Origin: Barthelona sp. PAP020
Taxonomy: Eukaryota > Metamonada: BaSk clade
Direction of reading: 5' to 3'
Length of the DNA stretch: 52,243 nt
Assembly (NCBI GenBank): GCA_040182905.1
Contig: JARQWU010000006.1
Span: 1 to 52,243 of the forward strand
Shown here: in pieces, positions 34,333 through 44,100 of the stretch
How the letters are laid out: the number at the start of each line of letters is the position of its first letter
How positions within the stretch are numbered: the stretch's first letter is position 1
The notes under the pieces: generated by a model
Told to the model about the DNA's origin: nothing
The model's input: the letters and a program-made list of their open reading frames with translations, nothing else
Databases searched by the model: none
Position numbers and translations under genes: made by a program

Positions 34333-36340
34333 ATTTGGCATAAAGCTGACAATTATTCCCAGTTTTTGAAATAGAACAAATGATGGGACTTTCAATAAAG
34401 TCAAAAGTCTCGGAAGTTGAATTTGGGTGAATATATAATAGCATTTCTTTTGAAACTTGAATTTTTGTGTTTTTATTATGTTTTAAAAGCAAAGTTTTGA
34501 AAATTTCATGAGTGTACCACTTATCTTTAAAATAATAATCTGAAATTTGAACTGTTCCATTTCCACTAATTTGTATTATGTATGGATCATTTGTTTTAAT
34601 CAAATATTGAACATTCGGTTTCACATAACCATTTGTTCCTTCTAAAATTGGCGAAAAATGTTCATTAACTTTGGCAGTTTTTCCAAGAGGAATAATTTTT
34701 GAAGGCAATCTGCAAATTTCATTTTTATTCTTTCTTCCAGGTAAACATTGGTCTTGTGCAAATGTTTGATAATTAAATTCCATCCCCGTGACAGCTTTAA
34801 TTGATAACATTACTTTGTGGTTAACGGTTTGATAATAGTAGAATCTGGGTTTATTGTCTTGAATAATTATTTCATCAATTAAGCTTTCAGCGTCAAAGAT
34901 TTGAATAAAAGACTTTTCAGCTTCTTGAATGGTAAAAAGAAATTGATTGTGATGCAAAGGATAATCTTCAAAATGGATAATCCATGGTTTATTGCTTATT
35001 GGAATCATCATTGTTCCAATGCTTCCTCCATATTTATGATTGTTTATAAAACTTTTTAAATGCTGTCTAATTGTAGAATATGTTGAAGAACATTTGTACA
35101 AACCTGATGATTTGTCAAAATAACAGTTACCTCCACAGTTATTTTCGCATGTCTCATAATTTGAGTAATTTGAAGGTTTTGCCTCGATCATCTCAACAAA
35201 TATAGTCCAGTGATTTGATAATGTAGGAAAATGAAGAATTGGAACTCTCATTGGTAAAGAATAGTAAGTTCCAGGTTTCACCGCAGTTTCTTCTTTAAAA
35301 TTCATTGGTCCCATTGTCTTCTTTTCATCATAATCTTCATGGGTTGAAATAACAATTCTGAATTGATATAACTTTGCCAAATCTGATGTTGGAGGCCTTT
35401 GAAATATGCTAATGGATTTATTCGGAGAAACTTCCGCAATGGATGGATTACTTATTTCATAAAAATCAATTTGTTCTTCACCACTACCTTTTCCATACAA
35501 CCAAGGTTTGACAGTACAATATTTGGTGATAAAAATCATAGAATTAGGTGGAAATGCTCCATCATTGATCTCATCTAAAATAATGTTCACCTTATCACCT
35601 TCAAATCCAGCAAAAAAAGCTTGATGATTGACAATTAGTTCTTTATAATTGTTCTTCTCAAAATAAAGTTTTTCAACGATTCTTGAATTTTGTGGGATTG
35701 TATTAACCTCAAATTTACACAGTTCTTTTTGATTAAATGAATAAATTTCTTTTTCATAGGTTCTGTTATGGTCAAATCTTTCCTCAAAATAAATTCCAAA
35801 AGGTCTATCAATGATAATATAATCACCTAAATGCATTTCTTGTCTGGAAAGATATATTTCCATTGATAAAAAGGGGGATCTTATTGATTCTAAATTCTCA
35901 ACTGATAAAATTAATTCCATTACAATATCTGAAGCATAATGCAGAATATTTTGGCTAAAAGTAAGACTTTCATCAATATTCAAACTTACATCTTGAATAT
36001 CCTCAGGTTCAAATTCAACATGTAAACTCGGTAACATAATTCTATTTGGGTTATTTACTTTGATACCAATCCCATAAAATGTTGGAGTGGAAAGAATATT
36101 CGCATCATTATGTCCAAGTGCTAAATCTGGAGTGGTGGTTTGAATTATTATTTTGCATTCTTTTTCTTTGGTGATGTTGTACAGAGAGTGGATAACGATT
36201 TTATCTTCACTCATGATATACGTGCCACAATTAGTTATTTCTTTTGTTTCAATTCCAAACAATCCAATCTCAGTTTCATCAACTTCAATGCATATTATCT
36301 GAATGAGAAACACTATTAAAATCCATAGATTAACATTCAT
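34301..36340 (-). pseudogene. Secreted/membrane ectodomain protein truncated by element insertion
   Basis: The frame is 679 residues. Host sequence ends near 34335, and the last ~13 residues (after QLYAK) are read from the repeat. It has a signal peptide (MNVNLWILIVFLIQIICIE) and a large beta-rich lumenal region with many NxS/T sites. An EGF-like Cys patch lies near residues 395-415 (CENNCGGNCYF). The C-terminal membrane helix and tail lie beyond the element at 33476-33640. As assembled, the gene would give a secreted protein without an anchor. A clean intact allele is possible because the assembly has a gap here. I considered HAP2/GCS1, but its Cys pattern is not seen. The family is unknown and it is probably a surface adhesion or receptor protein. 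Confidence 0.65.
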
Positions 36341-36485
36341 TTCACAAAATTAAAAATTTTAATGATTGTTTATTGAAAGAAAGAAATTAAAAACAGCAAA
36401 TCACTGTAAAAAAAAAAAAATTTTTTTTCTTTGAAAAAATAAAAATAAGTTTACAGTTACAAAACAAATAAATTTCTTGATATCA

Positions 36486-37574
36486 TCAACCAGAAAGCGT
36501 ATTTTCAGGAATGATGTCCCATAATTGACTCAATGTATAGGGTTTTGGAACTTCTTGAATAGCTAACCCTAAATCTTGGGAATATGTGACATTTATACGA
36601 TCATTTTGAGTATGACTACCATCAACCACATATGATGCAAAAGGATCAGAAGCTGATTCAAAGGTAGAAGAGGTAATTTTCACTTGATCTCTTCTCTGTT
36701 TGACAGTTAAAACATCTAAACTTGGTTGGGCTTTAGTATTTGTTTTTTGAATTCCTAATACGGGAGATTTGATAGCAAACCTCCAAATATGACTCAATTC
36801 TTTTTGTACTTTCGCTAATTCATCCTGAGAATCAAAAATAAATACTGCTGCAAAAGAACTATTGGAGTGACTTTTTAAATGAAGTCCACGACCATGATTC
36901 TTTGTATCACACAATTGAATTCGTTTTAATTGAATATAAGGAAGCGAAATATTGTAACCAGGGTGGCTTGAACTGTACCAAACCAAACGAACATTTGTAA
37001 CATATAAAATTCCATGTGTGAAGCTATCCAATGTAGCATTATGAACACCTTCATACCTGGAATATATTTTTTCTCCTGGTAAAATGACCAATTCATTATT
37101 TTTTATTATGCTCCCTCTCATTTTAACTTCACGATAAATTCTGGTAGTACCATACGATCTATATACAGCTTGTACACTTGTGAATAATCTTGGAGATGGT
37201 ACAAGATTGGTAAAAATGAATAAATAGTTGTGTCCACGGTATTTGCAAGTAACATACAGACTGTGTGTTGTACCCTTGAATTTACTGACAACTGAATCTA
37301 TTTGCAATGTTCTAATAGTGTTATAACCAATGGAAAGATTGTTTTCAGGATTTTCTTTGGAATACCAAATTATTCTTAAATTGGTTATTTTCAACAAACC
37401 TTCCACACCATTATTACCTTTCGTATCTTCCACATGATTAATTGAATCAATTTCAAATTCAGCACCACTAATTTCTAAATTTCTATTATTTGTGTTAGTC
37501 TATTAATAAAATTAAACATCATCATACTCAGAAAAGTCAAATTTCAATTCTTGATCCTGCCAAATTTCGCACAT
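36486..37574 (-). CDS. BBS5: BBS5, BBSome subunit (two exons)
   Basis: Exon 1 is 37574-37528 and exon 2 is 37482-36486, joined across a 45-nt intron (phase 2) to give 347 residues, against 341 in human BBS5. The joined N-terminus reads CEIWQDQELKFDF, matching the family's WEDRDVRFD. EDTKGNNG, TNLRIIWYS, SIGYNTI, FTNLVPSPRLFTSV, and in the second half TNVRLVWYSSSHP then NISLPYIQLKRI, show the two PH-like (DUF1448) domains. The end AIQEVPKPYTLSQLWDII also fits. BBS5 binds phosphoinositides and is part of the BBSome that carries membrane proteins out of cilia. This is strong evidence for a functional cilium. Confidence 0.96.
37483..37527 (-). other. 45-nt spliceosomal intron in BBS5
   Basis: On the coding strand it starts GTATGA and ends ACTAACACAAATAATAG. 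It contains an in-frame TAA if read through. I chose this 5' site over a GTTTAA site nearby because only it keeps the reading phase. Confidence 0.85.
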
Positions 37575-37679
37575 ATTAAAAAAACTTCAATGATAAAAAA
37601 AAAAACTTCACAAAAAAGAACTATATGCAAATTTATTCATTTGTTAATAAAATAACGATATATAATGTGTTTGTTATTT

Positions 37680-39539
37680 TTAAAAAGCTGAAGAATTAAA
37701 AATAGATTGGGTAATGGTTGAATAATCAATATTTTCCATTGGATCAATTGAACTGTCATTGTTCATCGATTTAACCATTTTTTTCATTGAATTTAATTCA
37801 AATTTACAATTATCTAATGAAAAATCTAATTCAATATTGGGATGAGCATTTTTTTGATTTCTTCTTTTTTTCTTTTTCTTATCTTTATTAATTAAAGTGC
37901 TAGCTGAATTACTGAACGATAATATTGTGCCTTCACCAGAATTCTTTATATTTTGAACAACTTCTGAAATTTCTGAATTAAAAAAACGATTTTTGTTTAA
38001 TTCTGCATTGGAATCCTCTTCATCTTCAAACATCTCATCCCAATCTGCTTCATTTAACCCTCTAATCAAAGGAAATGTATAAATATCATTTTTAGACGTT
38101 GTTTTAGGATTATTGAATATTGATTTTACACGGCCATTTTCGACAAAACAATTGGAAAGAATTTTATCCTCCTTATATAATATGTTCCACTGATCAAGAT
38201 GTATATCAGATGACCTAGTTAATTTAGAAATTAATCTATTCATGGACCAACCCGAAGTTCCATTTGCTTTGGGGAAAACATGGAAATCTTCTCCAGTTTG
38301 GGGTTGAACAAACAAATCTACCAACAAAGTATCCAAACAATAAACAGAAGCCACAGGTCGTACATTTGCTTCTTCAGATCTTGAAACTTTTTTAGTTTGA
38401 ACTGGAGAAACATGTTCTTGAGTTTCAACATTCTGTTCAACCATCAATTGGGAGACAGGTTCCTGTATTATAGCTGATGATGGTGATGATGGTGCTGATG
38501 ATGGATTTTCCACAGGTGATGGAGTCACAGAAGGTGGTGGGACACTTTGATTATTTTTCATCTTTTCAGCTAAGGTCATTCCTGTGCTTGATGCCTTGTG
38601 TTTATTAGCATTTGCATTTGTAAACTGTGCTTCAGGATTAAAATCATGCCACCAACCCCTTCTATTTGCTTTACATCTTGGATTTTCAAATTCTGATCTC
38701 TTGTAACATGGAGGAGGCAAAACACTAGGTTTTTGTTGTAATTGGGTCAATCTTGTGATACCAATAAACGATTGTGGATCTGGAATCTTCTTTGTTTGAT
38801 TTTGTATATCTTCTTTCGTGAAAGAATCTTCATCTGCACCTAACTCATGTAAATACATACAATCAGGATTCGTACATTCAATATTTTTCAAAAATTGTGT
38901 ACAATATTTGGTGGTACCATAACTTGACTTTAATAAACAAGATTCTAAAGATATTTTTGACGTGCAATATATGGCCACTGACGCATCTTCACGACTTTTA
39001 AATGTTAAATATGCACTAACTGTTGGTCCTGTAGTACTATCAATATTATGTGGCTTATTGTTATTGACTACAACTTTTTGAATAACACCATATTGACCAA
39101 AATATTCATAACTTCTCAAAATTTTTTCTTGTGCTAAACTTTGAGGAATGCCAACAACATAAACTAAATTATATTGTAAAACTCTTACATCAATTAACCC
39201 ATGTTTCATATTTAATCTTGTATTGACTTTTTTACTGCTGGGTTTTTTTACTATTTTACTTCGAGTTTTCAAATCAGTTTTATACTGGGACTCACTTGGA
39301 GATTTCAATTGAGAAATTGGGGTTCTGATTTCAGGTTCACCAAATTCTCTTCTACATTGTGGACAAATATTACTGGTTTTCTTTAATTGATTATAACAGA
39401 AATAACACATCTAATTGGTTAGGAAACTTGCATTTTAGAAATTAAATACTTGATAGCCACAGGGACATGGAAATAGTTTCATATCAGCTTCATCTCGATC
39501 CTTATAACATAAAGGACACGGCTCTGTATGAATACTCAT
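37680..39539 (-). CDS. NOT4-type E3 ubiquitin ligase of the CCR4-NOT complex (two exons)
   Basis: Exon 1 is 39539-39450 (30 codons) and exon 2 is 39410-37680, giving 606 residues. The splice completes a C4C4 RING: Cys8, Cys11, Cys26, Cys28, Cys32, Cys35, Cys46 and Cys49, including CPCGYQ across the exon end, as in CNOT4. An RRM follows (about 100-190: VYVVGIPQSL, AYLTFKSREDA). Next is a CCCH zinc finger, CTQFLKNIECTNPDCMYLH. The rest is low complexity with a Pro/Ser stretch. NOT4 ubiquitinates proteins on stalled ribosomes and works with mRNA decay. Order and spacing match the family, so the call is secure. Confidence 0.95.
39411..39449 (-). other. 39-nt spliceosomal intron in NOT4-like gene
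   Basis: On the coding strand it starts GTATTT and ends CCTAACCAATTAG, so the branch-like CTAAC is within the last 13 nt. It is a multiple of three but contains an in-frame TAA. Removal completes the RING domain. Confidence 0.9.
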
Positions 39540-39877
39540 CTACTTTAAAAATAAAAAATGAAAAATGAGGTTGAAATTTTTTAAATGGTTGTATTTTACT
39601 TCCACAAATTTATAGAATGAAATAATAACGTCTTCATACTCATAAATGCGAACAAAGAAAAAAACATTTTACAATGGTTGAGTGTTCTTGTTTTGAATAT
39701 AAAACAATCGGACAATTTTTGAACTTTTATTTTTGTCTTGAATAAAAAAAGATACAAAAAAAAAAGAATCAATCATTTATTAAACAAATGTTTCTCAAAA
39801 AAATAATTTGAAAAGGGTTGAAAAATACATTGTACCCATTATATCTGTGATTAAAAATAAATCTTTTGATGCTATGA
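39540..39877. other. Intergenic region upstream of NOT4-like gene
   Basis: AT-rich, between the NOT4 start and the CDC14 stop. It holds the NOT4 promoter and the CDC14 3' flank. Nothing else recognised. Confidence 0.5.
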
Positions 39878-41235
39878 CTAATACAATCTTCTATAACTGT
39901 TATTATCAACATTTTTGTTATTATCATATCGTTGATGTTGAGTGCTTAGCGTAGAAGGATTTAATTGACCAGAAGGAACAGGCATTTGTCTTAAGGGACT
40001 TGAATGTTTGGAAGTTTGAGATCTCATATCTTGAACCTTTTTTGGAGTATTCAACGGTGTTGTTGGAACTTGATGCCCAACCAACGAAGAATTAGCCTCT
40101 ACTTCATGAACTTGCTTGGTTGGACTGTTCACAACAGGCATATTTTGAATGCGCTTTTCCAATTGCTTGAAAGGTGAGATAGGATCTTGATGTAATTCAC
40201 CCATTCTCCATAATTTACTTTCAATTGCTTGTAAAAAGGTCTGTTGTTGTCCAATAATAGAACCCGGTCTAATTACTCTGAGATAACCAATAACTTCTCG
40301 AGCTGTAAATTTAAAATGCTTCATCAAATAGCAACCAATTAAAGTACCAGTTCTACCAAGTCCTGCACGACAATGAACAGCCACAGCTCCATTCGAATTT
40401 TCAAGAATACTCAAAAATGAATTCATTAAATCCCAACTTGGCAAACCCCCATCAGGGAAGAAAAGATCATGATGATAGAAGCCTTGTGACGTGAAACTGT
40501 TTGGATTGTAACAAGGTTTATTCAAACGTATGACACTATTAACATGATGTTTTCTAAAATATGGAATATAATCCTCAGGAGTTAGAACAACAAAATGTTG
40601 AATAGCAGAAGGGTGATCTTTGGCAACAGGCCCTGCAAAAGCAAGAATTTTTTCTGGAATAATCCAATGCATATCTCCTTCAGTAACTTGTTCATAAAAT
40701 TCATATTCTTTTAAATTAAATTTGTGCAGATCAAAAATTCCAACATCCACTGCTTTTTTAACACCTGCCATAATATCAGGAATTAACAAACTAAAAATTG
40801 AACGTCCTGATGCAGCATCTCTAAAAGGAATGAAATCAGGTTTTATTGGTTTTAAAATGGACCAAGCAATTTCAACTGGCATCTCCAAAATGCAAACGCA
40901 ATAAATTCCAACCAAACAAGCTGCATTTGCACGATATAAAGAATTGGGAGAACAGTAATAAACAATTTTAACATTAGAAGATGAAGTGTTCAAAAGCTTA
41001 TTCATTTTTGCAGCGAATCTATAAACACAACCCATATTAAGTGGGCCAAAATCAGCTAAAAATGGTTCATATTGTAATTCATTTTCAGTTGAAAAATAAT
41101 AGGTGGTGGAATTTGATTCTAATTTGGTGTTTGCATCTCGTAAAGGTAGAAAATAAAAACGCTCTAAAATATTAGTAATTCATAAAGAATAGTACAAATA
41201 CCAGGAATAATGGCAACAGCTTCACGAGGTAACAT
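39878..41235 (-). CDS. CDC14: CDC14-type dual-specificity phosphatase (two exons)
   Basis: Exon 1 is 41235-41202 (34 nt) and exon 2 is 41163-39878, giving 439 residues. The N-terminal half is the inactive CDC14 domain (ERFYFLPLRD, YYFSTENELQYEPFLADFGP, RANAACLVGIY, FIPFRDAASG). The C-terminal half is the active domain, with the loop FFPDGGLPS (Asp249) and HCRAGLGRTG (Cys276, Arg282), then RPGSIIGQQQTF. A Ser/Pro/Gln-rich tail follows. CDC14 removes phosphate from CDK-type Ser-Pro sites; in many protists and animals it also acts at centrosomes or basal bodies. All catalytic residues are present. Without the intron the gene would appear to start at an internal Met and lose ~54 residues. Confidence 0.96.
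41164..41201 (-). other. 38-nt spliceosomal intron in CDC14
   Basis: On the coding strand it starts GTATTT and ends TACTAATATTTTAG. It splits codon 12 (GAG) and read-through would hit a stop at its final TAG. Removal links the start codon to the conserved ERFYFLPLRD segment. Confidence 0.9.
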
Positions 41236-41411
41236 CAAAAATTGTTTGAAATGATTTCGTCTTTTTTTTTTTTTACCTGAAATTGATTGTGTTCAATGAA
41301 ATTTTTGAATGTTTTATCACTTTTGTGAACAATTATTTATAAATGTCAATGAAAGAAAATTTTATTTTTTTCATTTTTGAAGCGGTTGCAATTGATTTTT
41401 TTTTTTAAATT

Positions 41412-42164
41412 ATGAGTATTGAACCAGAAAAATATTTAGTTCAACCATTATTTTCTGGAGAAGAACTAACTCCCATTCCAAAAAGATCACCAAATATTTC
41501 ACATAGCGACTCCATTTCATTAAATTTTGAAAATTTAATACCGAAAATAGCGAATGTACCTGCTCGATCTGTATTGACTTTTGATATCACACCCCTAAAG
41601 ACAATTCAAACACATAATTTCTCAGTTACATCCTCCCAACAAGAACAAATGCCTGAAAATGATAATGTATACAATCAATCATCAATTTTTCTGAAAAATT
41701 CGACGCAAACAGAAAGAATCCAGGAGGATTATGAAATAAAACCCAAAAGGCGGAATATTTTTTGGAAAACACCTCAATACAAATTGGAAACTGAATCAAA
41801 GATTAAAGATGTTATAATAGATAAACTGAGTCCATTGGAAGATTTGAATGATATTAACAATTTGTCTTTTGAAGATGAAATTGATGAGATCCAAAGAACC
41901 CCTGAAAAGACAACAAAAGAATCCTCACAATTAAATGTTATAAATGAAAAGGGGCCACATGTGAAGGAAAAGAATTTGGTTCCTTTTGACATTGACAAAG
42001 AATTTTCTGATTTTGATTTGTCAACTGATTTATCGCTATCTCCATTAAATAAATTTAAATCAAACAAAACTATTAAAATTAATGATCATTCTTTGATCGA
42101 AACTTCACCTTCCAAAATGGTTGACCAAATTTTGCACAGACATTATAATTCTGTGGATTATTGA
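41412..42164 (+). CDS. Uncharacterised, probably disordered 250-residue protein
   Basis: The frame opens at an ATG after a T-rich leader. The protein is polar (Ser, Asn, Lys, Glu), with several Ser/Thr-Pro sites (RSPNISHS, ITPLKTI, KLSPLEDL, QRTPEKTT, LSLSPLNKF, ETSPSKM) that look like CDK or MAPK targets. No domain, signal peptide or membrane segment is seen. Its neighbour CDC14 acts on just such Ser-Pro sites, but adjacency in a eukaryote is weak evidence. It may be a cell-cycle or cytoskeletal regulator; the function is unknown. Confidence 0.6.
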   Translation: MSIEPEKYLVQPLFSGEELTPIPKRSPNISHSDSISLNFENLIPKIANVPARSVLTFDITPLKTIQTHNFSVTSSQQEQMPENDNVYNQSSIFLKNSTQTERIQEDYEIKPKRRNIFWKTPQYKLETESKIKDVIIDKLSPLEDLNDINNLSFEDEIDEIQRTPEKTTKESSQLNVINEKGPHVKEKNLVPFDIDKEFSDFDLSTDLSLSPLNKFKSNKTIKINDHSLIETSPSKMVDQILHRHYNSVDY

Positions 42165-42296
42165 TCAAATTGATTAGTAAATGATTAATTTTGACTATTT
42201 TATAAATATTTTTTCAATTTGTTTTGAAGTAATAACGTGTGTCAAGCACTTGAAACCATTTTTTTTTTTCTTTTTGTTTGTTTTTTTTGAATTCTA

Positions 42297-43811
42297 ATGG
42301 CTACATTTAAGAATAATTCATCCTATGAAGAGGAATTGCAATTTATTGAGAAGATTAATGACAATACTTTCACCATTCATCAAGGATTAGTTCCAAACAT
42401 GAAAACTGAGTGCACTTTTTATTTAAACGATGCATTAACTCCCTTAATTTTTGACGAACTTCAAGAATCTCACTCAAAGAAGGGAGGATTTGTTCCTGCT
42501 TTGAAACAGTTGGCAAATGTTTCAGCTTTACCTGGTATTGTTGGTAATTCTATTGGTATGCCTGATATGCATGCTGGTTATGGCTTTTCTATCGGTAATG
42601 TTGCTGCTTTTGATATTGATGATCCTGAAGCAATTATTAGTCCTGGTGGAGTTGGGTTTGATATTAATTGTGGTATTAGGGTTCTTAGAACTTCTTTGAC
42701 GGAAAGTGATATTTTGGAAAAAAAAGAAGAATTGGGCAATGCATTATTTAAACATGTTCCTGTTGGTGTTGGAACTCGAGGAAGTGTTCGTTTGGATAAA
42801 GATCAATTAGATGATGTTTTAAATCGTGGAGTTGATTGGTGTTTGGATAATGGATATGGTTGGTTGAGTGACAAGGTTTGTTGTGAAGAAGAAGGTCATA
42901 TGATGGAAGCTAAAGCCAATTTAGTTAGTGATCGAGCAAAGAAGAGAGGGAAAGGTCAATTAGGTACTTTAGGAGCTGGAAACCATTTTGTTGAAGTTCA
43001 GATTGTTGATGAAATTTATGATGAAGCCGCTGCAAGTACAATGGGGATTGATGCTCTTGGTCAAGTATGTGTGATGATTCACACTGGATCTAGAGGTTTA
43101 GGGCATCAAGTTGCAACTGATGCTTTGCAAAATATGAAAGATTCCAATGTTGAGGTTAACGATAAACAATTAGCATGCACTCCTATTGGTTCTAAATGTG
43201 GAAGAGATTATTTTTCTGCTATGAATGCTGCTGCTAACTTTGCATTTGCCAATAGACAATGTATCACACATCAAGTTCGTTGTGCATTTGAAGAAGTCTT
43301 TGGCATATCAGCAGAAGACCTAGAAATCGAACTTATATATGATGTTGCTCACAATATCGCGAAAAAAGAAGAACATATGGTAAACGGTGTGAAAAAAAAT
43401 TTGATGGTTCATCGAAAAGGTGCTACAAGGGCATTTCCACCAAATCATCCTGAAATTCCTCAAATTTATCAAGATATTGGTCAACCTGTTTTAATTGGAG
43501 GTTCTATGGGAACTTCTAGTTATATTCTAGTTGGTACACAACAAGGTTTTGAAACAACATTTGGTTCTACTTGTCATGGTGCTGGAAGGGCTATGTCGAG
43601 ATCCAAAGCCAAACGTACATTGAATTATAATGATGTTTTAGAGGATATGAAGGAGAAAGGTATTTCATTAAATGTTGCATCTCAACAATTAGTTACTGAA
43701 GAAGCTGTTGAGTGTTATAAGGACATTGATGAAACAATTGCTACTGTTCATGATACAAATATTTCAAAGAAAGTCGTCAAATTGCGACCTTTGGTTGTTA
43801 TCAAGGGATAA
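42297..43811 (+). CDS. RTCB: RTCB RNA-splicing ligase
   Basis: The protein has 504 residues, against 505 in human RTCB, with near-continuous similarity. Signature stretches are [37 protein letters not shown] (metal-binding Cys), [36 protein letters not shown] (His), [12 protein letters not shown] and [11 protein letters not shown], then the C-terminal HGAGRAMSR loop, where His accepts GMP. RTCB joins tRNA exons and, in animals, XBP1 mRNA, using GTP and Mn2+. No intron. Codon use is more regular than in nearby low-complexity genes, suggesting good expression. Confidence 0.98.
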   Translation: MATFKNNSSYEEELQFIEKINDNTFTIHQGLVPNMKTECTFYLNDALTPLIFDELQESHSKKGGFVPALKQLANVSALPGIVGNSIGMPDMHAGYGFSIGNVAAFDIDDPEAIISPGGVGFDINCGIRVLRTSLTESDILEKKEELGNALFKHVPVGVGTRGSVRLDKDQLDDVLNRGVDWCLDNGYGWLSDKVCCEEEGHMMEAKANLVSDRAKKRGKGQLGTLGAGNHFVEVQIVDEIYDEAAASTMGIDALGQVCVMIHTGSRGLGHQVATDALQNMKDSNVEVNDKQLACTPIGSKCGRDYFSAMNAAANFAFANRQCITHQVRCAFEEVFGISAEDLEIELIYDVAHNIAKKEEHMVNGVKKNLMVHRKGATRAFPPNHPEIPQIYQDIGQPVLIGGSMGTSSYILVGTQQGFETTFGSTCHGAGRAMSRSKAKRTLNYNDVLEDMKEKGISLNVASQQLVTEEAVECYKDIDETIATVHDTNISKKVVKLRPLVVIKG

Positions 43812-44100
43812 AACTGAAGTATTTTACTGTAAATATTTTTAGGAAGTGATTTTTTTTTAATTCTTTGATAAAGGTGAAGTTTGCAACATCTTTTCTTATT
43901 GGGTTGGTCGCTGGAAGTCAAAAATGACTTTTGATCTATTCAATCAAACCTTATATTCCTCTTTAAGACCACTAATTTGTTTCACTTCAACAAATACTGT
44001 CTTTTATCACACCACTCTGAGTACACCCTGAAAAACAAAATGAAACTCAAATAAAAAATCATTCACATTCCTATTTATAATGTTTAACTATTCATTCATG

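Noticed and set aside
33644-34334. Element array as an intron of the membrane-protein gene
   Set aside because: The - strand block does not begin GT or end AG at the frame-restoring junction, and the real introns here are 37-45 nt with a CTAAC box.
34301-36340. Gamete fusogen HAP2/GCS1 as identity of the interrupted ectodomain protein
   Set aside because: It has a signal peptide, a beta-rich ectodomain and a single membrane helix, but the conserved HAP2 Cys block and fusion-loop pattern are not visible.
37483-37517. Alternative BBS5 intron starting at GTTTAA
   Set aside because: It would put exon 2 out of phase; the GTATGA site keeps phase and matches the other introns.
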